Made by a program: the position numbers and the translations under genes
Shown here: in pieces, positions 36,383-43,727 of the stretch
How positions within the stretch are numbered: the first letter of the stretch is position 1
Layout of the letters: every line of letters begins with the position of its first letter
From: Bacteroidota bacterium
Lineage (GTDB): Bacteria; Bacteroidota; Bacteroidia; Flavobacteriales; Schleiferiaceae
Length of the DNA: 64,000 bases
NCBI GenBank assembly: GCA_024742495.1
Contig: JANSYJ010000001.1
Coordinates: 124,001-188,000, forward strand
Reading direction: 5' to 3'
Notes under the pieces: generated by a model
Database searches by the model: none
What the model was told of the DNA's origin: nothing
The model's input: only the letters and a program-made list of their open reading frames with translations

Positions 36383-36422
36383 CAAAAGTAGCAAAAAAGG
36401 ATAAAGTGTAAAAAGTACACTT
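36383..36422 (-). promoter_or_regulatory. susC promoter with predicted NrtR-type operator
   Basis: A perfect 7-bp inverted repeat AAGTGTA-AAAAG-TACACTT occupies 36404-36422. On the minus strand it is followed after about 13 bp by TACTTTTG (36390-36383), an exact match to the Bacteroidetes -7 consensus TAnnTTTG, 25 bp before the susC ATG. The palindrome would cover the -33 region, where a bound repressor would block polymerase. It may also serve the divergent esterase gene at 36524. Matching palindromes occur at 40055, 45891 and 53032. Confidence 0.7.
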
Positions 36423-36523
36423 CATTTTTTATTCCCCCTTCATCTTCTAAATGGCCAAGATTAGTTCCTACCTTGTGAAAGCCGTTTTAATTTGATGGGC
36501 AAATGTAGGAGCGGCAGCCTAAA

Positions 36524-37432
36524 ATGTATATGATGAAAATCAGCTTCAGCTTTTTTATTGCACTCTTAATGGCCGGGCAAGCTTCGGGGCAGTTAAGTGG
36601 CAAGCTAAATTATTTAGAACTCTCTACTGAACTTATAGAAGACCGCAAAATTGCGATTTGGACACCCACCACCAGCGAGGGGCCTTATAAGCTTATCATT
36701 ATGCACGATGGCCAAATGCTCTTTCAAGGAGACTCTACCTGGAATGGCCAAGAATGGGCTGTTGATGAGAGCTTAGATTCCCTTTACCAAGCGGACCTTA
36801 TTGGTGACGTGATGGTGGTGGCGATTTGGAATATTTATGCTCATCGCCATCGAAATTATTTTCCTCAAAAGCCCTTTGATGATTTGCAAAGCTCCCTCAA
36901 AGATTCGCTTTTGGAGCTAAAAAGACCGGGGCAGGAAATGCCATTGTTTTCCGGCTCACCAAATGCCGACAATTATTTGGCCTTTATTTTTGAGGAGCTA
37001 CTACCTGCGGTGAAAGAGCAATATGCCATTCAGGAAGATGAAATTTACATGATGGGCTCCAGCATGGGTGGACTAATTAGCATGTATGCCGCAGTGGAAT
37101 ATGCCAAGGAATTAAAGGGCGTAGCTTGCTTTTCGAGTCACTGGCCCGGGGTATTTCAAAATAGCAACAATCCTATTCCGGATGCCTTTATTAGTTACCT
37201 CGATGCACATCGCTCGCGATTGAAAAAAAGTCGCTGGTACTTTGATCGTGGTGATGCTACTTTGGATGCCATGTACCCTGCTCACCAAGATCGAGTTGAT
37301 TCCCTATTTCAAGAATTAAAACTCAGCGACCAGCAATTTAAAAGCTTAGTTTTTCCTGGTGATGCTCATGATGAAATGGCTTGGCGACGACGTTTTCCTG
37401 CTGCCGTGCTCTATTTACTGCAAGCGGAATAA
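36524..37432 (+). CDS. Secreted esterase, enterochelin-esterase-like alpha/beta hydrolase
   Basis: 302 residues (an internal ATG at 36533 is as likely). Signal peptide cleaved near ASGQ. Putative-esterase (PF00756-type) fold: an IIMHDGQMLF oxyanion strand, VAIWNIYAHRHRNYFPQKPF, nucleophile elbow MMGSSMGGLISMYAA (catalytic Ser in GSSMGG, ~180), and a probable catalytic His in PGDAHDEMAWRRR near the C-terminus. Divergent from susC across the operator at 36404 and convergent with the GH13 lipoprotein, overlapping its end by 18 bp. Located in the starch locus; it might remove acyl groups from glucans or glycans, but the substrate is unknown. Confidence 0.85.
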   Translation: MYMMKISFSFFIALLMAGQASGQLSGKLNYLELSTELIEDRKIAIWTPTTSEGPYKLIIMHDGQMLFQGDSTWNGQEWAVDESLDSLYQADLIGDVMVVAIWNIYAHRHRNYFPQKPFDDLQSSLKDSLLELKRPGQEMPLFSGSPNADNYLAFIFEELLPAVKEQYAIQEDEIYMMGSSMGGLISMYAAVEYAKELKGVACFSSHWPGVFQNSNNPIPDAFISYLDAHRSRLKKSRWYFDRGDATLDAMYPAHQDRVDSLFQELKLSDQQFKSLVFPGDAHDEMAWRRRFPAAVLYLLQAE

Positions 37433-39295
37433 AGCAAAGGAAAGTGCCGGGAATTTTGATTGATGTGCATTGAAAGATTGCCCATTGGCCTGGTAATAAT
37501 AGAGTAGCTCACCTTTCGGTTGATTATAGGAACGGGGGAAATCGCTGGCATTAAGCACACAGCGAAGCGTATCGCCTTCATGCACTCTGTCGTAAATTAA
37601 TAAGGACTGTTCTTCGGCAGGAAAACTCAGGGCGCCTTTTACGAGCGTCTCTTCACTTTTACGCCATTGGATTAATTCCTGATAAAAGCTGAATAGGGCG
37701 GTATCAAATTGGGGTAAATCATACTTTAAGTCTTTTATTATTGGATAAGATCTTTCCGCCTCAAATTCAAACTCGGGCCAAATTAAGGGCTTGCGATTTC
37801 CAGGATCATCCGCTCCCCACATTCCCATTTCATCGCCATTAAAAATTTGCGGCGCCCCAGGCATGGTAAATTGGCAAAGCAGAAATAACTTTTGTCGAAT
37901 TCTGGCTGAGGCATCTGGTTTATGAATTTTATATTCGAAATTCATCCTCTTGGCCCCCTGCTTATAGGCATTGCGATTAAACATTGCGCTGGCCAGTCTC
38001 GGTGCATCGTGGGAAGCACTCATATTCATCCAAGCTTTTTGATGGGCCCAATCCGTTGAGCTCGCATAGGATTTTAATGAATCAATAAGCTCCTGGCTTG
38101 AAAGGCTATCTGGTGCCGCCATGATATAGGCTCTTGTAGATCTAAACCAGCGATAGTTCATTACGGCATCAAAGACATCGCCCTCTAAAAATGCTTTTGG
38201 GTTTAGCAATTTATCTGGCCAAGCCTGCCACCATACTTCGCCGATGAGATAGGCCTCCGGATTAATACTTTTGACTTCCTTTCGATAGTCGCGCCAAAAG
38301 CCCAAGGGCATTTCTGCCGCCACATCTAAGCGAAATCCATCTACGCCATCACTTGGATCGCCATCGCCATTGGGGTCCAACCAACGTTTGCTGATCGCAT
38401 AAATATGGTCACGAAGGGCTGTGCTGCTAATATGACCTTCAAAAGCCTTTACTTCTGCGCGATGATCAACATAAGGCGTATCGCGCATTTCGGGTAAAGA
38501 TGGAACGCCCAACCAACCGCGGTATTCAAACTCATTGGTATCCGTTTTGGGATCATCTAAATTTAGAGTCCAATACCAATCTACAAACTCCGACTCCCCT
38601 TGCTTTTGCACTAAATCTTGCCAGGCCCAAAACTGTGTACCGGTATGGTTCCACGAATAATCTAGGATTAATCGAATCCCTCTTTGATGCAGTTCCTCGA
38701 TAAGTTTTAAGAAAAGGGAATCAGCTGCCGTCCACTGCCAAGTAGCAACATTTAGGGGGTCTTCTGCCGCCATCAGTTTTGCATCTCCGCTGGGGTCTGG
38801 ACCAAAATTACGGTCAATATGACGCCAATGACGCGCATCGTACTTATGCAGAGAAGGGGCATCATTTAAGGGATTAAAGTAAATGGCATTTATACCCAAT
38901 GAGTCCAGGTAATCTATTTTTTGAAATACACCCGCCAGATCACCGCCATAGCGACGCAGTTGAATTTTCTGATCAAAGCCGGTTACTTCATTTCCGCTTA
39001 AATCCCTAAAGTCCTCCAGGTTTTGGAGCCAAGGCTCTAGCCGATGCCATTCCCAGCCCCAGGGTGTTGTGCGCCAGTCTTCTGGCACAAAGCCCGGATA
39101 AGAACCCTTCATATCCTCCCGACGCGGATCATTAGTGCTATCGCCATTGTAAAAGCGCTCGGGGAAAATTTGATACCAAATGGCTTCCTCCGCCCAAGTG
39201 GGAGGCGGGTAGTTTAGCTCCGCTGTCCTTTCCATTTCCGGCGGCCTGCAATCTGCGCAAAGCAGCAAGACCAATAAAATGAGGACAGCGCGCAT
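37415..39295 (-). CDS. GH13 alpha-amylase-family lipoprotein
   Basis: 626 residues. Lipobox CADC (Cys16), so membrane-anchored. Catalytic TIM barrel ~35-520 (IWYQIFPERFYNGD, LGINAIYFNPL, IRLILDYSWNHTG). Catalytic residues in family motifs: nucleophile D324 in DGFRLD, acid/base E353 in YLIGEVW, and D430 in NMSASHD. A C-terminal beta domain follows. The inserts (~60-100, ~160-190) are typical of the Bacteroidetes alpha-amylase/neopullulanase-like group acting on maltodextrin in the periplasm or at the surface. Its ATG shares one base with the stop of the NrtR-type regulator (TAATG), so regulator and enzyme are one transcript. Confidence 0.93.
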   Translation of the reverse strand: MRAVLILLVLLLCADCRPPEMERTAELNYPPPTWAEEAIWYQIFPERFYNGDSTNDPRREDMKGSYPGFVPEDWRTTPWGWEWHRLEPWLQNLEDFRDLSGNEVTGFDQKIQLRRYGGDLAGVFQKIDYLDSLGINAIYFNPLNDAPSLHKYDARHWRHIDRNFGPDPSGDAKLMAAEDPLNVATWQWTAADSLFLKLIEELHQRGIRLILDYSWNHTGTQFWAWQDLVQKQGESEFVDWYWTLNLDDPKTDTNEFEYRGWLGVPSLPEMRDTPYVDHRAEVKAFEGHISSTALRDHIYAISKRWLDPNGDGDPSDGVDGFRLDVAAEMPLGFWRDYRKEVKSINPEAYLIGEVWWQAWPDKLLNPKAFLEGDVFDAVMNYRWFRSTRAYIMAAPDSLSSQELIDSLKSYASSTDWAHQKAWMNMSASHDAPRLASAMFNRNAYKQGAKRMNFEYKIHKPDASARIRQKLFLLCQFTMPGAPQIFNGDEMGMWGADDPGNRKPLIWPEFEFEAERSYPIIKDLKYDLPQFDTALFSFYQELIQWRKSEETLVKGALSFPAEEQSLLIYDRVHEGDTLRCVLNASDFPRSYNQPKGELLYYYQANGQSFNAHQSKFPALSFALFRLQ

Positions 39296-39996
39296 TAGAT
39301 GGCGGCGTGATTAAGCTTGTATAAGATGGCCGGTTTATGGAGCACGCCAGTTTGTTTTTGATTGGTTGCGGTCACCAGTTTCTCTTTAAGGATCTTTTTA
39401 CGGAAATTCCTTTTATCCAATTCTTTCCCGAGTATAATCTCATACAATTTCTGGATATGCCCCAGCGTGAAGAGTTCGGGCAATAGTTCAAATCCGGTGC
39501 GGTGATTTACAAAATCATCTCTTAATCGGTCCAAAGCCTCATTTAAAATCTTGTTATGGTCGAAGGCCAAGCTAGGCAAACTCTCTAATTCTTGCCAAAA
39601 AACGCGTTCCGCGAAAGAGGAAGCTTCAGGCTGAAAATCATCCATTTTCACCAGGGCCAAATAGGCCACGGTAATTACCCGTGCTTGGGGATTACTACGG
39701 TAGCTATTTAGCCAATCTAAATCCTTTATATCACTTACGCGATTAGGATCTCCAAAGGCCTTAAACTGCCTTAAGAAAACCCCTGAAATTCCGGTTATCT
39801 CGCCGAGTACGCGATTGGCGGCATCATCCAGGCTTTCGGCATCTACAATAAGATCTCCGGGCAAGGCGAACTGCACTTTATCCTTATTGGCCATTTTCTG
39901 TTCGATTAAAAGAATGTTTAATTTCTCATTATCGAATCCAAATACCACACAATCCACGGAAACATTGGGATTGATTTTTTTAGGTGAATCTGTCAA
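39295..39996 (-). CDS. NrtR-family (Nudix-like) transcriptional regulator of the starch/maltose locus
   Basis: 233 residues from a TTG at 39996 (MTDSPKKINPNVSVDCVVFGF). The frame runs up to 40104, but that extension would translate the operator itself and contains no ATG near the domain. A Nudix-like domain occupies ~10-145. Its box at ~47-70 (LPGDLIVDAESLDD... RVLGEITG) keeps one of the box glutamates, Arg and the second Gly, but the REUxEE core is RVLGEI, so Nudix catalysis is unlikely. The C-terminal winged helix at ~150-215 (FELLPELFTLGHIQKLYEIIL, RNFRKKIL) is typical of NrtR-type DNA binding. The Bacteroides arabinose regulator AraR is a characterised relative. Co-transcribed with a GH13 gene, facing pfkA across an operator-like palindrome; a sugar-responsive repressor is inferred. 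Confidence 0.85.
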   Translation of the reverse strand: MTDSPKKINPNVSVDCVVFGFDNEKLNILLIEQKMANKDKVQFALPGDLIVDAESLDDAANRVLGEITGISGVFLRQFKAFGDPNRVSDIKDLDWLNSYRSNPQARVITVAYLALVKMDDFQPEASSFAERVFWQELESLPSLAFDHNKILNEALDRLRDDFVNHRTGFELLPELFTLGHIQKLYEIILGKELDKRNFRKKILKEKLVTATNQKQTGVLHKPAILYKLNHAAI

Positions 39997-40054
39997 ATTT
40001 TTAGGGCTTGGGTTGGTCTTACAATTGAGGGATGAAAATAAGAAAATATTCCCC

Positions 40055-40079
40055 AAGTGTAAAAAATACACTAAGTTTG
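40055..40079. promoter_or_regulatory. Predicted operator between the NrtR-type gene and pfkA, with pfkA -7 element
   Basis: AGTGTA-AAAAA-TACACT (40056-40072) is a perfect 6-bp inverted repeat identical in both half-sites to the susC one. TAAGTTTG (40072-40079) overlaps its last base, matches the -7 consensus TAnnTTTG, and lies 18 bp before the pfkA ATG. The site would let the regulator control both itself and the pfkA operon. Confidence 0.7.
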
Positions 40080-40097
40080 TCTTGATAGTTTCAATAC

Positions 40098-41081
40098 ATG
40101 GCAAAGGAAATAAATTCTATCGGAGTATTAAGCTCTGGAGGAGATGCCCCAGGCATGAATGCCGCTATTAGAGCGGTAGTTAGGGCTGGAAACCACTATG
40201 GTAAAAAGGTCTTTGGGATTTATGAAGGTTATCAAGGGATGATTGAAAATCAGATCTTGGAACTCAATGCCCGCTCGGTAAAAGGCATTTTAAACCGCGG
40301 TGGCACCATTTTAAAGTCTTCTCGTTCGGAAGAATTCAAGACCAAGGAAGGTCGTAAAAAGGCTTATGATAATATTATTAGTCGCGGCATTGATGCCCTA
40401 GTACTCATTGGCGGTAATGGAACCTTTACCGGTGGGATGTATTTTAGTGAAGAGTACGACATCCCCGTTTTAGGATTGCCGGGAACCATTGACAATGATT
40501 TATCCGGCACCGACTTCACCATAGGTTTTGATACCGCCTGTAATGTGGTTACCGACTGCGTTGATAAAATTAGAGATACAGCCGAATCGCATAATCGCCT
40601 CTTCTTTGTAGAAGTGATGGGACGTGATTCCGGTTTTATTGGCCTACGAGCCGGTTTGGCCTCCGGTGCTTTGGATGTGGTTTTGCCCGAAGAAGAGCAG
40701 CCCATGGAGGATCTTTTTCAAGAATTAGAAAGAGGTGCTTCCAACAATAAAACCAATCGCATTATACTGGTAAGCGAAGGCAATAAGATGGGTAGCATCT
40801 ATGAAATTGCCGAGGCCGTAAAAGAACGCTATCCGCAGTGGGAATCGAAAATAACCATCTTAGGCCATTTGCAAAGAGGCGGTTCGCCTACCTGCACCGA
40901 CCGGGTAATTTCCAGTCGCTTGGGGGTAGCCGCAGTAGAAGCTCTTATTGAAGGTCGCCACGGTGAGGCGATTGGAATTGTAAACAATCAATTGAAATTT
41001 ACTCCATTTGAAGAAGCCATACGCAGTAAGGCCAAGATCGATATGGAGCTTAATCGAATACTTAAAATTTTAGCTACTTAA
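40098..41081 (+). CDS. pfkA: 6-phosphofructokinase
   Basis: 327 residues, standard bacterial PfkA length. ATP-binding SSGGDAPGMNAAIRAVV (~12-28), catalytic PGTIDND (base D132), fructose-6-phosphate motifs EVMGRDSGFI and LGHLQRGGSP. The residue after PG (PGTIDND, Gly rather than Lys) points to ATP rather than pyrophosphate use. The Mg/ATP motif normally GGDG(S/T) reads GGNGTF (~105-110): Asp is Asn, confirmed by the codon aat. It phosphorylates fructose-6-phosphate in glycolysis. First gene of an operon with gapA, a sugar kinase, pgmB and maltose phosphorylase, so it is probably a copy dedicated to sugar from maltodextrin. Confidence 0.93.
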   Translation: MAKEINSIGVLSSGGDAPGMNAAIRAVVRAGNHYGKKVFGIYEGYQGMIENQILELNARSVKGILNRGGTILKSSRSEEFKTKEGRKKAYDNIISRGIDALVLIGGNGTFTGGMYFSEEYDIPVLGLPGTIDNDLSGTDFTIGFDTACNVVTDCVDKIRDTAESHNRLFFVEVMGRDSGFIGLRAGLASGALDVVLPEEEQPMEDLFQELERGASNNKTNRIILVSEGNKMGSIYEIAEAVKERYPQWESKITILGHLQRGGSPTCTDRVISSRLGVAAVEALIEGRHGEAIGIVNNQLKFTPFEEAIRSKAKIDMELNRILKILAT

Positions 41082-41092
41082 TTTAATCTATC

Positions 41093-42085
41093 ATGACAAA
41101 AATTGCAATTAATGGCTTTGGCCGCATCGGACGATTGAGTTTCCGAAACCTTCTGGGTAAAGAAGGCGTGCAAGTTGTTGCTATAAATGATCTTACCGAT
41201 GCCAAAACCTTGGCGCATCTACTTAAATACGATTCTATCCATGGCCGTTTCCCAATGGAGGTTAGCCTGGAAGGCGATGAGCTAATTGTAGGCGACCACC
41301 GCATTAAACTATTAGCTGAGCGCGATCCTAAGAACTTGCCTTGGAAAGCGATGGAAGTTGATTTGGTTTTAGAGTGTACCGGTATTTTTCGTTCTCCAGA
41401 AACCATGGATTATCACCGTCAGGCTGGTGCCAAAAAAGTACTTCTTAGTGCTCCTGCTCAAGGCGCGGTAAAAACCGTTGTTTTAGGCGTTAATGATCAT
41501 GAGCTTGGTGCTGATGATGTATTAGCTAGTAATGCCTCTTGTACCACCAACTGTTTGGCGCCAATGGCCAAGGTTCTTCACGAACAGTTCGGTATTGTTA
41601 AAGGCTTTATGACCACCACCCATGCCTATACGGCTGATCAGCGATTGCAGGATTCTCCCCACAGCGATTTACGCAGAAGTAGAGCCGCAGCATTAAGCAT
41701 AATACCTACCACCACTGGAGCGGCCAAAGCGGTTGGACTAGTGTTGCCAGAGCTTAAGGGAAAACTTGACGGATTTGCCTTACGTGTGCCCACCCCAACA
41801 GGATCGGTTACTGATTTAACCGTTGAGTTGAGCAGAGATGTTAGCGTTGAAGAAATTAATAGTGCGATTAAAGCAGCCGCTGATTCTTCCTTAAAAGGAA
41901 TCTTAGAGTATACCGAAGACCCAATCGTTTCCGCCGATATTGTGAGCAGTTCTTACAGCTGTATTTTCGATTCCGCTTTAACAAGCGTAAATGGAAACAT
42001 GGCTAAAGTTGTAGGATGGTACGACAATGAAGCAGGATATTCCGCTCGCTTAGCAGATATGGCTTTAAAAATGGCAAAGCTCTAA
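41093..42085 (+). CDS. gapA: Type I glyceraldehyde-3-phosphate dehydrogenase
   Basis: 330 residues, the family's usual length. Rossmann start [20 protein letters not shown]-specifying Asp at INDL, active-site [12 protein letters not shown] with nucleophile C150, and the histidine region [13 protein letters not shown]. It oxidises and phosphorylates glyceraldehyde-3-phosphate in the cytoplasm. It lies 11 bp after pfkA and 27 bp before the sugar kinase, inside the maltose operon, which is an unusual placement since gapA normally sits with general glycolytic genes. Whether another copy exists elsewhere cannot be told. Confidence 0.96.
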   Translation: MTKIAINGFGRIGRLSFRNLLGKEGVQVVAINDLTDAKTLAHLLKYDSIHGRFPMEVSLEGDELIVGDHRIKLLAERDPKNLPWKAMEVDLVLECTGIFRSPETMDYHRQAGAKKVLLSAPAQGAVKTVVLGVNDHELGADDVLASNASCTTNCLAPMAKVLHEQFGIVKGFMTTTHAYTADQRLQDSPHSDLRRSRAAALSIIPTTTGAAKAVGLVLPELKGKLDGFALRVPTPTGSVTDLTVELSRDVSVEEINSAIKAAADSSLKGILEYTEDPIVSADIVSSSYSCIFDSALTSVNGNMAKVVGWYDNEAGYSARLADMALKMAKL

Positions 42086-42112
42086 TAGCTTAGACCTAGC
42101 AAACAAAAATTT

Positions 42113-42994
42113 ATGATTTACCTCGCAGAAAGCGGCAGTACTAAATGCGATGCCGTATTCTTAACCAATGAGGGGGAAGAAATTAAACGCATCCGCACGA
42201 TTGGTTTTAATCCCTATTTCCATGATGAGCAATTTGTGGCTCAGGAAATTATTAAAGTTCCCGAAATAGCGGAGCTTGGTGGCCAAGTGGATCAGGTGTA
42301 CTTTTACGGTGCAGGCTGCTCCACTCCAGAATTAAATGCCGTAATCGCCCAAGGTTTAAAAGCGGGCTTTCCCACTGCCGAAATTCAGGTAGGCCACGAC
42401 TTAAAAGCATCGGCCTATGCCACCTGGGACGGTTTAGCGCAAATCACCTGCATTTTAGGAACTGGGAGCAATTGTGTTTATTACGATGGCGCCAAATTGG
42501 AAGCGGGTAGATCGGGCTACGGCTTTATTATTGGCGATGAAGGATCGGCCAGTTATATTGGCAAAAAGCTAGTGCAGGCCTATCTCTATCGCCAAATGAG
42601 CGAGGCTCTTTGTAGCGAATTTGAAACCACCTTTGGGGTAGATGAGCACATCATTCGCGAAAAAGTATATGCGCCTCAAGGGGCGAACGTTTTCCTGGGT
42701 GGCTTTGCTCCATTCGCCCACAAACACATCGACCACCCCTTCTTTTACCAACTCGTTTTTAACGGTTTTAGAGAATTTGTTGAAACACAAGTTCTTCCTT
42801 TCCCTAATTCTCGGAAGGTTCCTATTAGTTTTGTAGGGTCTATAGCCCATCATTTTGAGCCCGTCCTTAAGGATGTTTTGCACTTTTTCGACCTACAGCC
42901 CGGAAAAGTAATTCGCAGACCAGTTGACGGCTTAATAGAATACTATCGACGCTATATTATGAACTATCAGAACGTAAACCATGGCAACCATTAA
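42113..42994 (+). CDS. BadF/BadG-type sugar kinase (N-acetylglucosamine-kinase-like)
   Basis: 293 residues of the ASKHA fold: phosphate-1 motif LAESGSTKCDAVFL (residues 4-17; the usual Asp of ADSGSTK is Glu), VYFYGAGCS, HDLKASAYATW, phosphate-2 region ITCILGTGSNCVYYDG, GFIIGDEGSASYIGK, and adenosine motif SFVGSIAHHFEP. Proteins of this type are usually annotated N-acetylglucosamine or glucosamine kinases. Here it lies between gapA and pgmB, overlapping pgmB by 14 bp. Maltose phosphorylase releases free glucose and no other glucokinase is visible in the locus, so a glucokinase role is a reasonable inference. Confidence 0.85.
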   Translation: MIYLAESGSTKCDAVFLTNEGEEIKRIRTIGFNPYFHDEQFVAQEIIKVPEIAELGGQVDQVYFYGAGCSTPELNAVIAQGLKAGFPTAEIQVGHDLKASAYATWDGLAQITCILGTGSNCVYYDGAKLEAGRSGYGFIIGDEGSASYIGKKLVQAYLYRQMSEALCSEFETTFGVDEHIIREKVYAPQGANVFLGGFAPFAHKHIDHPFFYQLVFNGFREFVETQVLPFPNSRKVPISFVGSIAHHFEPVLKDVLHFFDLQPGKVIRRPVDGLIEYYRRYIMNYQNVNHGNH

Positions 42995-43727
42995 GGGATT
43001 CATTTTCGACCTTGACGGCGTAATTGTTGACACCGCAAAATTTCATTTTAAAGCTTGGCATCGTTTAGCCCAAGATTTAGGGGTAAATTTTACCGAAGCG
43101 GAAAACGAACAGCTAAAGGGTGTAAGTCGCAAAGAATCGCTTGAAAAAATTCTAGAATGGGGTAATATCAGTCTAGAAGCGCAAGAATTTGAAGAGCGAA
43201 TGGCTCAAAAAAATGAGTGGTATTTAGACTTTGTTCGTGAAATGGGGCAGGAAGAAGCACTGCCCGGTGCCAAAGAATTTCTTGCCGAATCGCAAAAACT
43301 AAATTTAGCCATTGGCTTAGGCTCTGCCAGTAAAAATGCCGCCCTTATTTTAGACCTCCTCGAGGTCACCCCTTTGTTTCAAACCATTATCGATGGTACC
43401 AAGGTGAGCAATTCCAAACCAAACCCAGAGGTTTTCTTAAAAGGCGCGGAAGCGCTAAACCTCGCCCCGGAAAGCCTTGTGGTATTTGAAGATTCTATCG
43501 CCGGAATTGAAGCTGCAAATCGCGGTGGATTCCGTTCGGTGGGAATCGGAAACAAAACTATTTTAAAAGATGCCGAGATCGTAGTAAGCGGATTATTGAG
43601 AACCGCTGGAACCCAGAACTTCATGAAGGTTCTGAATCCATATTTAGCATTGGCAATGGCTTTATGGGCCAAAGAGCAAATTTTGAAGAAGACTACAGCG
43701 GAGCTAGCCTACAAGGTAGCTACCTAG
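42981..43727 (+). CDS. pgmB: Beta-phosphoglucomutase, with C-terminal extension from lost stop
   Basis: HAD-fold protein, 248 residues as read. Motif I FIFDLDGVIVDTA (D10 nucleophile, D12 acid/base), substrate loop GVSRKESL, motif II LGSASKN, motif III Lys in SKPNPEVF, motif IV VFEDSIAGIEAA. It converts beta-glucose-1-phosphate from maltose phosphorylase to glucose-6-phosphate. Family-like sequence ends near VVSGL (about residue 203). The following ~45 residues translate the start of the GH65 gene in the wrong frame, because the expected stop is absent. One base change at 43594 (ATGA to ATTA) would explain this. The extension is probably unstructured. Confidence 0.93.
   Translation: MATIKGFIFDLDGVIVDTAKFHFKAWHRLAQDLGVNFTEAENEQLKGVSRKESLEKILEWGNISLEAQEFEERMAQKNEWYLDFVREMGQEEALPGAKEFLAESQKLNLAIGLGSASKNAALILDLLEVTPLFQTIIDGTKVSNSKPNPEVFLKGAEALNLAPESLVVFEDSIAGIEAANRGGFRSVGIGNKTILKDAEIVVSGLLRTAGTQNFMKVLNPYLALAMALWAKEQILKKTTAELAYKVAT

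Noticed and set aside
39997-40104. N-terminal extension of the NrtR-type gene to 40104
   Set aside because: It would translate the operator and promoter and overlap the pfkA start; the TTG at 39996 begins just before the conserved domain.
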